Shown: positions 8,011 to 17,246 of the stretch, in pieces
Layout of the letters: every line of letters starts with the position of its first letter
Numbering within the stretch: position 1 is the stretch's first letter
Assembly (NCBI RefSeq): GCF_001854185.1
Contig: NZ_CP017603.1
Location: 3,100,001-3,164,000 of the forward strand
DNA: 64,000 bases
Source: Clostridium formicaceticum
Lineage (GTDB): Bacteria; Bacillota; Clostridia; Peptostreptococcales; Natronincolaceae
Reading direction: 5' to 3'
Notes under the pieces: model-generated
What the model was told of the DNA's origin: nothing
What the model saw: only the letters and a program-made list of their open reading frames with translations
The model's database searches: none
Made by a program: the position numbers and the translations under genes

Positions 8011-9141
8011 ATGACTAAAGAAATGAGAGAAATGTTGGAACAGTTAAATACAATGAAGGCTGAAGTTAGAACAATGCTAAACGACAACAAGGTTGAAGAT
8101 GCGGAAGCAAAAATGGTTGAAGTTAGAACTTTAGAAAAGAAAATTGAATTACAAAAACAATTAGATGAACAAGAAGAAAGAGATGCAGAAGAAAAAATCG
8201 AGAAAAGAGAGGAAGAAAAAAATATGGAAACTAGAACAAATCAGGGTGAGATCGAAGTAAGAGCATTTATTAAAGCATTAGCAGGTAAGACATTAACAGA
8301 AGAAGAAAGAGCACTGGTTTCTAGCAACACAACTGATGGTGGTGGATTGTTAGTACCTAAAGATATTCAAACTAAAATTAACGAACTGAAAAGACAATAT
8401 AAGTCTGCAAAGGATTTAGTGGGTTTCTACCCTACTAGTACAAATAGTGGTTCTGTGGTGTACGAAGACTTATCTTCTTTAACTGATTTAGCTGACATGA
8501 CAGAAATGGAAGACTTAGATGATACAGATAAACCAAAATTCAAAAGTGCTCCATATGCGGTAAAAGATTATGGTGCAATTTTACCAGTATCCAATACATT
8601 GCTTCAAGATGAAAAAGCTGACTTGATGGGTTATATCGGAAAATGGTTTGGAAAGAAAGCTGTTAGAACCGAGAATAAGAAAATATTTGCAAAATTAAAA
8701 GAAGGTAAGACTGCAAAAGTTGTAACAGATTGGAAGGTATTAAAGAAATTAATTAACAAAGATATTGATCCAATAATTGCTGAATCCGCGATTATTATTA
8801 CAAATCAAGACGGTTTTGATATGCTTGATTCAGCGCTAGACACTACAGGAAGACCTGTACTACAACCAGACCCAACAAATCCTACAGTAAAAAGATTTAT
8901 GGGTAAGGTTGTACATGTATTTAGTAATGCTGAATTACCAACGGTTACAACTAAGGCTCCAATTTTTGTTGGTGCAATGGAAGAGGCTGTTAAGTTTGTA
9001 GATAGAGAAGTATATGAAATTAAAGCATCCTCTGAAGCAATGTTTACAAAGAATGCGACTGCTGTTCGTTGTATTGAAAGATTTGATGTATTAAAAACTG
9101 ATGCAGATGCTTATTTCTATGGTGAAATTACAGTAGCTTAA
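8011..9141 (+). CDS. Major capsid protein, HK97 fold
   Basis: A 376-residue precursor. Residues 1 to about 80 are a highly charged coiled-coil delta (scaffold) domain; the rest is the HK97-type shell protein (TTDGGGLLVPKDI, then SGSVVYEDLSS and the E-loop and P-domain region). The upstream prohead protease probably removes the coiled-coil part. Cleavage should fall between about residue 72 and 95, where charged helix gives way to the VRAFIKAL segment. Ribosome binding site GAAAGGATG. Flanked by hairpins at 7,940 and 9,150, so it may be an independent high-level mRNA. Confidence 0.94.
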   Translation: MTKEMREMLEQLNTMKAEVRTMLNDNKVEDAEAKMVEVRTLEKKIELQKQLDEQEERDAEEKIEKREEEKNMETRTNQGEIEVRAFIKALAGKTLTEEERALVSSNTTDGGGLLVPKDIQTKINELKRQYKSAKDLVGFYPTSTNSGSVVYEDLSSLTDLADMTEMEDLDDTDKPKFKSAPYAVKDYGAILPVSNTLLQDEKADLMGYIGKWFGKKAVRTENKKIFAKLKEGKTAKVVTDWKVLKKLINKDIDPIIAESAIIITNQDGFDMLDSALDTTGRPVLQPDPTNPTVKRFMGKVVHVFSNAELPTVTTKAPIFVGAMEEAVKFVDREVYEIKASSEAMFTKNATAVRCIERFDVLKTDADAYFYGEITVA

Positions 9142-9149
9142 TATTAATT

Positions 9150-9173
9150 GAGGGGTAAAATCCCCTCTTTTTC
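9150..9173 (+). terminator. Intrinsic terminator after the capsid gene
   Basis: GAGGGG (9150-9155) pairs with CCCCTC (9162-9167), followed by TTTTTCC. Probably partial, because the tail genes follow without a clear new promoter. Confidence 0.65.
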
Positions 9174-9194
9174 CTATTGAGGGGGTTGATATAT

Positions 9195-9482
9195 TTGATT
9201 TTAACATTAGAAGAAGTGAAGCAATTTTTAAAGCTTGATGATTTTGATGATGAAGACGCTTTTATATACACATTGATAAGTGTTGCTGAACAATACTTAA
9301 AAAATGCAACAGGTAAAGATTTTGACAAAAAAAACGAAATGGCAAAGTTATTTTGCAAAGTCTTAATATCTGATTGGTATGAAAATAGAACGTATATACA
9401 CGAAGGTAAAATAACTGAAAGAGTAAGGTTTACGGTTCAAACTATACTAACACAGTTGCAGTATTGTGAAGGTGATGAGTGA
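9195..9482 (+). CDS. Head-tail connector protein (gp6-like)
   Basis: TTG 9195 gives ILTLEEVKQFLKLDD, the usual start of this family, with TGAGGGGG about ten bases upstream. In-frame TTG codons at 9177 and 9186 overlap that site. The 95-residue, all-helical protein with ISVAEQYLKNATGKDF matches gp6-type adaptors that bind the portal. Its stop overlaps the next start. Confidence 0.88.
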   Translation: MILTLEEVKQFLKLDDFDDEDAFIYTLISVAEQYLKNATGKDFDKKNEMAKLFCKVLISDWYENRTYIHEGKITERVRFTVQTILTQLQYCEGDE

Positions 9483-9817
9483 TGAATGTAGGCAAATTAA
9501 ACAAACGTATTAAGTTTTTGAAGTTTGAGAAGGTACAAGATGGTGCTGGAGGTTTCTTGGATAATTGGGAAACGGAAGAGGGCTGGAAAGAGATTGCTAG
9601 TGTGTGGGCTAATATAAGACCACTAAAGGGAAGAGAATTTGAACAAGCACAACAAGGACAAGCAGAAGTTACACACAAAGTAATTATAAGGTATAGAAAA
9701 GATATAGATAAATCCATGATTATAAAATTAAATAATCGTAGATTTGACATATCTTACATTATGAATATCGATGAGGAAAACAAGTATTTAGAATTGCAAT
9801 GTTTGGAGTCGATATAA
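9482..9817 (+). CDS. Head-tail adaptor / head closure protein
   Basis: A 111-residue protein from ATG 9482. Hallmarks of the Phage_H_T_join family: NKRIKFLKFEKVQDGAGG near the N-terminus, a central VWANIRPLKGREF and the late HKVIIRYRKDI and LELQCLES segments. It closes the filled head and forms the docking surface for the tail. It lies between the gp6-like and gp10-like genes, as in HK97-type morphogenetic clusters. Confidence 0.92.
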   Translation: MNVGKLNKRIKFLKFEKVQDGAGGFLDNWETEEGWKEIASVWANIRPLKGREFEQAQQGQAEVTHKVIIRYRKDIDKSMIIKLNNRRFDISYIMNIDEENKYLELQCLESI

Positions 9818-9818
9818 A

Positions 9819-10226
9819 ATGACTGAAATACAAGTTGAAGGCATTGAAAAAACAATAAAAGAAATGTCTAGGTATAGCATTGAAAAAGAAAAAGAATTTG
9901 ATGCAATTGTTAAAAAGTATGCTAAAGAGACAACACAAAAGGCAAAGTCTAATATTGCACCACAAAGTAAAACAGGAAACTTAAAAAGCTCAATTAAAGC
10001 AAAGTCTTTTAAAAAACTGGGTCCGAGTGCCACGGTATTTCCAAGGGGTAAGAAGGGCGCACATAGACATCTAATTGAATATGGTACTAAAAATAGATCA
10101 CATAAAAGTGGTAAAAGCGTAGGTAATGTAACAGCTAGACCGTTTATGAAACCAGCTCAAGAATCAGTGGAAAATAATTATTATACAGAGATAAAGAGAG
10201 TGGTGGAAAAAGTTGATACTATCTAA
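9819..10226 (+). CDS. HK97 gp10-like neck / tail-component protein
   Basis: A 135-residue protein. It shows the family core KTGNLKSSIKAK, then HLIEYGTKNR and TARPFMKPAQES, which is diagnostic for the HK97_gp10 group. It is very basic, and acts in head-tail joining. It starts one base after the previous stop, and the next gene begins inside its last codons. Confidence 0.92.
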   Translation: MTEIQVEGIEKTIKEMSRYSIEKEKEFDAIVKKYAKETTQKAKSNIAPQSKTGNLKSSIKAKSFKKLGPSATVFPRGKKGAHRHLIEYGTKNRSHKSGKSVGNVTARPFMKPAQESVENNYYTEIKRVVEKVDTI

Positions 10227-10602
10227 TTTTCAAAGAGGTATGTATGAGTTATTAATTGCAAATAAAGAAATTGATTGTGGGGTATATGACTTTATCGCTG
10301 AAGATGAGGATATGCCCTTTATTGTTATTGGCGAAGATCGAGCAATTGATTGGAATACTAAAACTTGGGATGGTAAAGAAATAACAACTACTATACACAT
10401 ATGGGCAGAAAAAAGAAGTATTTCACATACTAAAAAATTGCTCGATTTGATTGAATCTACACTTAAAACAGATTTTGAAAAAGATGAATATAAGTATGAA
10501 TATCATTCAACTGGAACTATTGAAGTGACAAGGGAGACTGTTGAATTGGTACATGGAATAATCGAGTTAACTTATAGAATAAAGAAAGAGGTGTTGAAAT
10601 AA
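10213..10602 (+). CDS. Tail completion / tail terminator protein (DUF3168-like)
   Basis: A 129-residue protein from TTG 10213, inside the 3' end of the gp10-like gene. The pattern YDFIAEDEDMPFIVIGED, then a WDGKEITTTIHIWAEKRS strand and a helix before EVTRETVELVHGIIELTYRI matches the DUF3168 / gpU-like tail completion family that caps the tail tube. The stop codon overlaps the next ATG. Confidence 0.85.
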   Translation: MILSNFQRGMYELLIANKEIDCGVYDFIAEDEDMPFIVIGEDRAIDWNTKTWDGKEITTTIHIWAEKRSISHTKKLLDLIESTLKTDFEKDEYKYEYHSTGTIEVTRETVELVHGIIELTYRIKKEVLK

Positions 10603-10988
10603 TGGCAAAGATAGATTTTGTTGTAAAAATTAATGACAAAATAATTGGTGGACAAAGAGGTGCAACTCTTAACAGAGGTGCAGAAACAATAGACACAACA
10701 ACAAAGGACTCACAGGGTTGGCAAGAAAATGAAATAAGCTTCAAAAATTGGAGTATTGATGCGGATGGATTATTAATTGAAGATGATGTAGCTTATGGCG
10801 ACTTAGAAGAAGCATTTATGAGTGATGAGAAGGTACAAGTAGAATTTGTTTCTGGTACTGGAAATAAATATGGCGGCAGAGCAATTATTACTGATTTTCC
10901 GATTGAATCCCCATACGATGATAATGCTACTTACAGTGTAACATTTTTGGGCGATGGATCTTTAAGTAAAGTAGGTGCTAGTGAATAA
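10602..10988 (+). CDS. Major tail tube protein (TP901-1-like)
   Basis: A 128-residue protein. It has the tail-tube pattern: IGGQRGATLNRGAETIDTTT near the N-terminus, WQENEISFKNWSIDADGLL and a late YSVTFLGDGSL strand. This family polymerises into the tail tube around the tape measure. The size is normal. It is followed with one-base overlap by the tail chaperone gene, the standard place. Confidence 0.92.
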   Translation: MAKIDFVVKINDKIIGGQRGATLNRGAETIDTTTKDSQGWQENEISFKNWSIDADGLLIEDDVAYGDLEEAFMSDEKVQVEFVSGTGNKYGGRAIITDFPIESPYDDNATYSVTFLGDGSLSKVGASE

Positions 10989-11302
10989 TGAAAAAATCTA
11001 TAGCAATTGAATTAGACAAGATTAGAAATCTTAGAATTGGCATTAATGCAATATGTCAAATCGAAGATTTTATAGGGAAATCTATATCTTCTCTGCAAGA
11101 TGGTGCAGGTGTTAAAGAGTTGAGATTAATGTTGTTTTGCGGATTGAATTGGGAAGATAAAGAATTGACTCTTGAAAGAACAGGTGAATTAATGGATGAA
11201 GCAATAGAGAACAATGGAATTGAATACATAAGCGAGAAACTAGGGGAAGCAATTAAATTAGCTTTACCTGATAAAAAAAAACAGATGACACTGAAGAAGT
11301 AA
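10988..11302 (+). CDS. Tail assembly chaperone, upstream (G-like) product
   Basis: A 104-residue protein in the position of lambda gpG, between the tail tube and tape measure genes. The sequence (GINAICQIEDFIGKSISSL, then LRLMLFCGLNWEDKELTLE) matches siphophage tail chaperones. Near its end, nine consecutive A bases (11273-11281) lie in frame as AAA AAA AAA. A -1 slip there enters the frame of the next gene, giving a longer G-T fusion of roughly 200 residues. Both forms normally coat the tape measure protein before tail assembly. Confidence 0.88.
   Translation: MKKSIAIELDKIRNLRIGINAICQIEDFIGKSISSLQDGAGVKELRLMLFCGLNWEDKELTLERTGELMDEAIENNGIEYISEKLGEAIKLALPDKKKQMTLKK
11273..11281 (+). promoter_or_regulatory. 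Programmed -1 frameshift slippery site
   Basis: Nine A bases read as three Lys codons in the chaperone frame, containing the heptamer A_AAA_AAA. The downstream chaperone frame is exactly -1 and has no stop codon between the slip point and its end at 11,586. This is the conserved arrangement of tail chaperone pairs in long-tailed phages. The slippage rate is unknown. Confidence 0.8.
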
Positions 11303-11586
11303 CAGATTATGAAGATATGTTCAAAATGGCTGTGTCCTTATTGAACATATCTTTTTTTGATTACTACGAAATGACTCCACGGGAGTTGAGTTTGATGTTA
11401 CAAGGTTATGTAGAAAAGTACAAAAATGACTTCGAAATACAAGCTATTGTAACAAGAATAGCTATTATAAATGCAATGGGAAAGAAAAATTACAAAGTGT
11501 TCCCAGAAGTAAAAAAGGAAATGACACAAGTTGATAAAGAGAGTAAAGAACAAACTTTACAGGATTTAAAATATATATTCTCCTAG
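11281..11586 (+). CDS. Tail assembly chaperone, -1 frameshift extension (T-like)
   Basis: The reading frame after the slip starts at ACA 11281 (TDDTEEVTDYEDMFKMAV...) and runs to 11,586, about 101 residues. An internal ATG at 11,317 exists but has no good ribosome binding site, so expression as a G-T fusion is more likely than independent start. The segment FDYYEMTPRELSLMLQGY is typical of the T part of siphophage chaperones. It lies directly before the tape measure gene, as expected. Confidence 0.82.
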   Translation, partial: TDDTEEVTDYEDMFKMAVSLLNISFFDYYEMTPRELSLMLQGYVEKYKNDFEIQAIVTRIAIINAMGKKNYKVFPEVKKEMTQVDKESKEQTLQDLKYIFS

Positions 11587-11601
11587 ATTGGAGGTGAATG
11601 A

Positions 11602-13644
11602 ATGGGTTTATTAGTAAAAATTGGTGCTGATCTCTCAGATTTTGAAAGGAAAATAAATAAAGCAACAAAAGAGATAAGTTATATCGGAAAGAAACTAGGG
11701 GATGTAGGCAGGGACTTAACTAAATATGTTACTTTACCGCTAGTTGGTATTGGTACTGCTGCTGTAGCCATAGGTGCTGATTTTGAAGCGGGAATGAGTA
11801 AAGTTTCAGCTATCACTGGTGCAACAGGACAAGATTTTGAAAGATTGAAAGATACAGCGAAAGAACTAGGTTCTAGCACAATGTTTAGTGCAAAGCAAAG
11901 TAGTGAAGCGATGACATACCTTGGAATGGCAGGTTATGACACAAATCAAATTATATCGGCTATGCCAGGACTATTAGATTTGGCAGCTGCTAGTGGAACA
12001 GACCTCGCAACTACAGCAGACATTGTAAGTGATGCCATGACAGGTTTTGGCATGAGTGCTGAAGAGACAGGAAGGTTTGCAGATTTATTAGCAAGTGCTT
12101 CTAGTAGTGCAAATACAAATGTTGAAATGTTAGGTGAGTCTTTTAAATATGTGGCTCCCGTAGCTGGAAGTTTAGGTTATTCTGTAGAGGATACTACGAA
12201 AGCTTTATCTTTAATGGCTAATGCAGGTATAAAAGGAAGTCAAGCAGGTACAACACTTAGAGGTGCATTAACTAGAATGATAAAACCCACAACCGAAGCA
12301 AGTAAATTAATAAATGAACTGGGTTTAGAAATGACGGATGCACAAGGGAATATGTTACCACTTGATAATGTTATGAATCAATTACGAAATACTTTTGGTA
12401 ACTTAACGGAAGAACAACAAGCTCAATATGCTTCAACTATATTTGGAAAAGAAGCTATGTCGGGTATGTTAGCAATCATTAACGCTAGTGAAGAAGATTA
12501 TAATAAACTAACCGAGGCTACTACTAACTATACAGGAACAGCTAAGGAAATGGCTGATATTATGCAAGATAACCTTCAGGGTCAGTTAATTAAGCTAAAA
12601 TCAGCAATTGAAGGTGTAGCTATACAAATATCAGAAATATTGATCCCTATTGTTTCTAAAGTAGTTGACAAGATTGCTGTATGGGTAGATTGGTTTGCTA
12701 ATCTAGATCAAGGAACTCAGGAAATGATTGTTAAATTAGCTTTATTAGTAGCTGCAATTGGTCCGATACTAATTGTTGTGGCAAAGACCATTACTTTATT
12801 CGGAAAATTAAAAGCAGGCATATTAATTTTAAAGGGTGGTTTGGCTGCATTAGGTACAACCTTTACAGCCACAGTATTGCCAGTGATGGCAGTAATTGCG
12901 GTAGTTGCTTTATTAGTAGCTGGTTTAGTGCATTTATATAAAACGAATGAAACTGCAAGGGAAGTTATGGATAAGGCATGGCAACATATTAAATCTGCTA
13001 TAGAAGGTGCAATAAATATTATAAAAGGTATTATAAATGTATTTATTGGATTGTTTACTGGTGATTGGACTAGAATGTGTGAGGGTGTAAAACAAATATG
13101 GAGTGGTATGTGGCAAGTTTTACAAGGTGTTGTTGCAGGAGCATGGACATTGCTTAGTGGTGCATTTAAAGGATTATATAGTTCTATTACTGGATGGTTT
13201 ACTGGACTTGGGCGTGATGCCTACAGCTGGGGTAAAAATATGATAAGCGGATTTGTTGATGGTATAAAGTCTATGGCAAGTTCTGTTACAAATGCGGTTA
13301 AAGGTGTAACAAGTAACGTAAAAGGATATTTAGGTTTTAATTCTCCAGCGAAGAAAGGCGAAGGTAGATTTATAACCAATTGGGGTGAAAATATGATTGA
13401 TGGTTTTCTAGATGGTGTAAGAAATGCAATACCACAGGTATTAATGACTATGAATGATGTAATACCTAAACTTATACCAAACAGTACACCAAATACAATA
13501 GCAAGTAATGCTTCAGGTTTTAATATAGAAAATCACATACATATAGAAAATATGTCAACAAGAGATGATTCCGATATAAATAGAATAGCAGAAAAACTTC
13601 ATGATTTACAAGTTAACAGTTTAAGAGGAAGGGGGGCGTGGTAA
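11602..13644 (+). CDS. Tail tape measure protein
   Basis: A 680-residue protein with GGAGGTGAATG at its start. The TP901-type core runs from about residue 60 to 330 (FEAGMSKVSAITGATGQDFERL, then GMAGYDTNQIISAMPGLLDLA). Two or more hydrophobic segments lie at about 370-440, and the C-terminus has the SPAKKGEGRFI motif of this family. It sets tail length and helps DNA pass the cell membrane. At about 1.5 Å per residue, the usual relation, the tail would be roughly 100 nm long. It is shorter than many. Its stop overlaps the next start (TAATG). Confidence 0.94.
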   Translation: MGLLVKIGADLSDFERKINKATKEISYIGKKLGDVGRDLTKYVTLPLVGIGTAAVAIGADFEAGMSKVSAITGATGQDFERLKDTAKELGSSTMFSAKQSSEAMTYLGMAGYDTNQIISAMPGLLDLAAASGTDLATTADIVSDAMTGFGMSAEETGRFADLLASASSSANTNVEMLGESFKYVAPVAGSLGYSVEDTTKALSLMANAGIKGSQAGTTLRGALTRMIKPTTEASKLINELGLEMTDAQGNMLPLDNVMNQLRNTFGNLTEEQQAQYASTIFGKEAMSGMLAIINASEEDYNKLTEATTNYTGTAKEMADIMQDNLQGQLIKLKSAIEGVAIQISEILIPIVSKVVDKIAVWVDWFANLDQGTQEMIVKLALLVAAIGPILIVVAKTITLFGKLKAGILILKGGLAALGTTFTATVLPVMAVIAVVALLVAGLVHLYKTNETAREVMDKAWQHIKSAIEGAINIIKGIINVFIGLFTGDWTRMCEGVKQIWSGMWQVLQGVVAGAWTLLSGAFKGLYSSITGWFTGLGRDAYSWGKNMISGFVDGIKSMASSVTNAVKGVTSNVKGYLGFNSPAKKGEGRFITNWGENMIDGFLDGVRNAIPQVLMTMNDVIPKLIPNSTPNTIASNASGFNIENHIHIENMSTRDDSDINRIAEKLHDLQVNSLRGRGAW

Positions 13645-14372
13645 TGTTTCAATTTAAGAATAGGCATTTGAAAGAGTTTACAGCAAAAGCTAAAATAGAC
13701 AACCGTCCCTTAAAAGCTGCTAAAAGAATTGCAGAAGAAACAATAAACAATAGGCATAGTTCGATTAAATTTGATGATGCTTACAACGATATTATAATAC
13801 CTGTAACTATATTTTTAATAGAAAAAGATATAACTTTAAGAAGACAGATACTAAGAGAAATGGCTTATTGGCTTGATGGCGAAGGAAAATTAATCTTTGA
13901 TGATGAGCAAGACAAATATTATACAGCTAGAGTTGATAGTGGAATTGTGACAAGTAATGACTTGCATTTTGATAGTTTTACGGTTGAATTTATTTGTGAA
14001 CCATTTGCTTACACAAATCCTATTTTAGTAGAAAGTAAAAGTATTACAAGTGAAACAAAATTATTGGTAACTAACAATGGAACTTATGAAACAAAACCTG
14101 TTTTTGAAATTAATGGTAATGCAACATCTTTAACAATAATGACACCTACAGAGAGTATAACTTTATTGAATATCAACCAAAAGACCATTATAGATACGGA
14201 AAAAATGCTTTGCTATACCTTTAGTAGTTTTGGAAATAAAGTCAATAAATTAATGGATTTACAAGGGGCTATAGATAGACTTAAGCTTCCAGTAGGTACT
14301 ACAGAATTGACATTAACAGGCAATAACATGAATGTTAATGTAATAGTAAAATTACAAGAAAAATACTTATAG
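13644..14372 (+). CDS. Distal tail protein (Dit)
   Basis: ATG 13644 overlaps the tape measure stop and has GGAAGGGGGG upstream; the listed GTG 13638 is less likely. The 242-residue product matches siphophage Dit: an early strand region, IIIPVTIFLIEKDITLRRQI, WLDGEGKLIFDDEQDKYYTARVD, FTVEFICEPFAY and a galectin-like C-terminal part. Dit forms the hub that joins the tail tube to baseplate and fibres. Confidence 0.88.
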   Translation: MFQFKNRHLKEFTAKAKIDNRPLKAAKRIAEETINNRHSSIKFDDAYNDIIIPVTIFLIEKDITLRRQILREMAYWLDGEGKLIFDDEQDKYYTARVDSGIVTSNDLHFDSFTVEFICEPFAYTNPILVESKSITSETKLLVTNNGTYETKPVFEINGNATSLTIMTPTESITLLNINQKTIIDTEKMLCYTFSSFGNKVNKLMDLQGAIDRLKLPVGTTELTLTGNNMNVNVIVKLQEKYL

Positions 14373-14384
14373 AGAGGTGATTAA

Positions 14385-17018
14385 ATGATAACAAAGGATT
14401 TTAATATTAATGTAGATTTTGAAAGAGCTACATTTGTTAATAGAATCACCTTTGTACGGGGTGATACAAAAGCAAATAAGATTAAATTCAAATTAACTAA
14501 AAATAATTTACCCATCGACTTAAATCAAGTAACGGTGGGTATTACTTTTTTAAGAAGTGATAATGTAAAGATTATTGCTGAAGCAGAAAAAATAGGAAAC
14601 AATGAAGCCGAATATCTAATAGCAAGTAATATCCTTGATGTGCCGGGACAAGTCTTAGTATCGGTAGCTTTGTTCGGCGGTGATGGTGAAAGATTAACGG
14701 TACCTGTCCAGTTTCCCTTTACGGTTGTAGCAGATTTGGGCTTTGACGCTGATGAGATAGCTGAAGATGATAGATACCCTATTTTGACACAGCTTATTAA
14801 TGATGTACAGGGGTTTATTAATGACGTAAATACAACTATGGATAATTACCAACAAAGTATTAATAATGATGTAGATCAGTTTAAGGGAGAAATAGAAGGG
14901 TTTAAGAATAATATTCAACAATCAGAAAATACAAGAGTAGTTAATGAAAACAATAGAGTAACAGCGGAATATACTAGGGTAAACAATGAGGATACAAGGC
15001 AACAACAGGAGACAAGTAGACAAGCTAAAATATTAGATATTGAAAACAGATGGGATACGTTACAAACTAGTCAACAACAAGATGCAGAGATTATAAATGC
15101 TAGAACTAGCACAGTAAAATCAAAAACATTTCCTGCATTAACCAATCGAATTGAAGAAATAGAACAAGACATAGTTAAACCCATATATAGCACACCAGTA
15201 ATGACTTATGATACAGCAATTTATTTAGGAATGGAGGTGAGTAATACTAATGCCCAAATTAGCGTACAAATTTTTGGCAGGTCGCTAAGACAGGAATTAA
15301 ATTATAATAGGAGTACGTGGGTGGAGTGGACGTTAGAAGATTCATCAATAGTAGAAAACGGAAGGTTGAAACTAATTAGGACAACTTTAGGTCGTCAAGC
15401 GTTTTTAAATACTAACGTTAAATCATCTACGAAATATGGTATCTTGTTATACGTTTATGAAAATACAGGCAATCTAACCACGCAGGGAAATAATACACCT
15501 TTTGGAGACTCATCAGTTTTAATAAGTGGAGTTGGTAACAAAAAGGCTATATTGACAACTCAATCTTCTTTTACTGTTAATTCTTTAGCGTTAAAAATGA
15601 GTGGTAATAGCACGAGTGTTACAATTCAAGACATTAGATTATTTGAACTTCCATCAGGTTCAGAAATTGAATCCGACTTCACCAACCTAACAGCTGACCA
15701 ACTAGCAGTTAAATACCCGTACATTAAAGGGGATGGCACGAAGTCTACACTTTGTGGCGGTCAGAGGATGAGAAGTATAGGACTCAACCATTTTAATCCT
15801 AATAAAGCAAATATAACGGTAGGTAAATACTTAGAATCAACAGGTGGTGAAATTGGGAACCCTAGTACATCATACACTAAAGGAGTTTTCAAAGTAAAAC
15901 CTTCAACTCCATACGTTAGAAGTATATCTAACAGATGGTACTTCTTTGATAGGAATAAGAACTTTATTTCAAGGTCAGACAATGTAACTGCAATTATAAC
16001 TCCTGATAATTGTCATTATGTTGGTTTGCAAGGATTAGATACCACAAATTGGAATATAGAATATATTTATGAAGGAACTACGTCGGGAGAATATAAACCT
16101 TATATCGAATCAACACGCTACTACCCCATCACAGACGCTCAAGGAAATATTATCTATCTACGTTCCCTTCCTAATGGCACTAAAGATGAAATTAGTGACG
16201 ATGGCAAGCTGACTAAGAGGGTTAGTGATGATTTCAAGTTACAGTCGGGACATATTACAAGTGTGAACACAACTCCTGCTAATGTTGACATAGTTCAGTT
16301 AGAGAATTTTTATAATAATATTTTGCCTAATGCAGTACAACAAACAAATGCAATAAATAGCACTACATCAATAACAGGTTGGACAGAAAGAGCACCAGCA
16401 ACAAACGCGGATGAGTATACAATAGCAGATGTTGGTAAATTTTATACTTTGTCTAATCAGGGGCTAAGATTAATAGTTGCTAAAAACACTTATACAAACA
16501 TAGAAGCTGCAAGAAATGCTTTAACAGGAATGACGGTAAATTATCAGTTAATGCAAAGCTCTGTTACACAATTACCACCACAAGAAAAGTTAATAGCGTA
16601 TCCAGGAGGACATCTATTCATTGAACCATTTACTAAACTTACAAAACCATATGGTGAAGGAATAACTCTACCTATTGCGGTAAAAGGTGGGATAAAAGAC
16701 AATATCGAATCTATCATCAGATTAGATGGTACAACTAGAACAAATATAGATAAAGCAAATGTAACATTGACAGGCAATGTAGTAACTATTTCAGGTGCAA
16801 CAGCAAATCAAATATATGAGGTAGTTTGGGAATATCCTAGTGAATTGAGTGCTACACCACAAATATCTTGGAGTGTACCAATTAATATTGCAGCATCAAT
16901 TGAAAGTGCTAATAAGACAGCAGTAGAAACAAATAAAGAGTTAAATAACTACAGGGCGTTTAATAATGCAATGCTATTTAACCATGAAATTAGGCTTGTC
17001 ATGTTGGAATCTAAATAG
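14385..17018 (+). CDS. Baseplate upper protein / tail fibre (BppU N-terminal domain)
   Basis: An 877-residue protein. Residues 1-125 match the BppU N-terminal domain that binds the phage baseplate (FVRGDTKANKIKFKLTKN, then VPVQFPFTVV). Residues about 130-225 are coiled coil with a strict seven-residue repeat: Arg at 184, 191, 198, 205 and 212, each followed four residues later by Glu. The large remainder is beta-rich, repetitive and Thr/Asn-rich, as in receptor-binding fibres. It probably recognises the host surface. The C-terminus ends in a short helical stretch. It has AGAGGTGAT before ATG 14385. Confidence 0.88.
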   Translation: MITKDFNINVDFERATFVNRITFVRGDTKANKIKFKLTKNNLPIDLNQVTVGITFLRSDNVKIIAEAEKIGNNEAEYLIASNILDVPGQVLVSVALFGGDGERLTVPVQFPFTVVADLGFDADEIAEDDRYPILTQLINDVQGFINDVNTTMDNYQQSINNDVDQFKGEIEGFKNNIQQSENTRVVNENNRVTAEYTRVNNEDTRQQQETSRQAKILDIENRWDTLQTSQQQDAEIINARTSTVKSKTFPALTNRIEEIEQDIVKPIYSTPVMTYDTAIYLGMEVSNTNAQISVQIFGRSLRQELNYNRSTWVEWTLEDSSIVENGRLKLIRTTLGRQAFLNTNVKSSTKYGILLYVYENTGNLTTQGNNTPFGDSSVLISGVGNKKAILTTQSSFTVNSLALKMSGNSTSVTIQDIRLFELPSGSEIESDFTNLTADQLAVKYPYIKGDGTKSTLCGGQRMRSIGLNHFNPNKANITVGKYLESTGGEIGNPSTSYTKGVFKVKPSTPYVRSISNRWYFFDRNKNFISRSDNVTAIITPDNCHYVGLQGLDTTNWNIEYIYEGTTSGEYKPYIESTRYYPITDAQGNIIYLRSLPNGTKDEISDDGKLTKRVSDDFKLQSGHITSVNTTPANVDIVQLENFYNNILPNAVQQTNAINSTTSITGWTERAPATNADEYTIADVGKFYTLSNQGLRLIVAKNTYTNIEAARNALTGMTVNYQLMQSSVTQLPPQEKLIAYPGGHLFIEPFTKLTKPYGEGITLPIAVKGGIKDNIESIIRLDGTTRTNIDKANVTLTGNVVTISGATANQIYEVVWEYPSELSATPQISWSVPINIAASIESANKTAVETNKELNNYRAFNNAMLFNHEIRLVMLESK

Positions 17019-17028
17019 GAGGGATCAC

Positions 17029-17217
17029 ATGAATTACGAATATTTTAAAAGACTTATTACGGACATGAAAGCGGAAAATAACCCTTACGTGTCCTTTACT
17101 TTTGTAGAAATGCAGATAAATATGTTGTGGATGATGGGGCAATTAACATTAAATCAGAAAGAAGAATTGCTAGCAATCATCCATCCACCAGTAGAAATAG
17201 TAGAGGAAGGTGAATAA
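17029..17217 (+). CDS. Small hypothetical phage protein between fibre and tail genes
   Basis: ATG 17029 is chosen because AGGAGGG lies directly upstream; the longer frame from 16966 would overlap the fibre gene. The 62-residue product is helical with a hydrophobic centre (MQINMLWMMGQLTLNQKEELL) and an acidic tail. Similar short proteins follow fibre genes in other Clostridia prophages, but the function is not known. A hairpin covers its stop codon. Confidence 0.65.
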   Translation: MNYEYFKRLITDMKAENNPYVSFTFVEMQINMLWMMGQLTLNQKEELLAIIHPPVEIVEEGE

Positions 17218-17231
17218 CCTTCCTTTTCCTT
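17205..17231 (+). terminator. Intrinsic terminator (weak)
   Basis: GGAAGGT (17205-17211) pairs with ACCTTCC (17217-17223), followed by TTTTCCTTT. It lies across the stop codon of the small gene. Confidence 0.5.
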
Positions 17232-17246
17232 TAGGGAGGTGATAAT

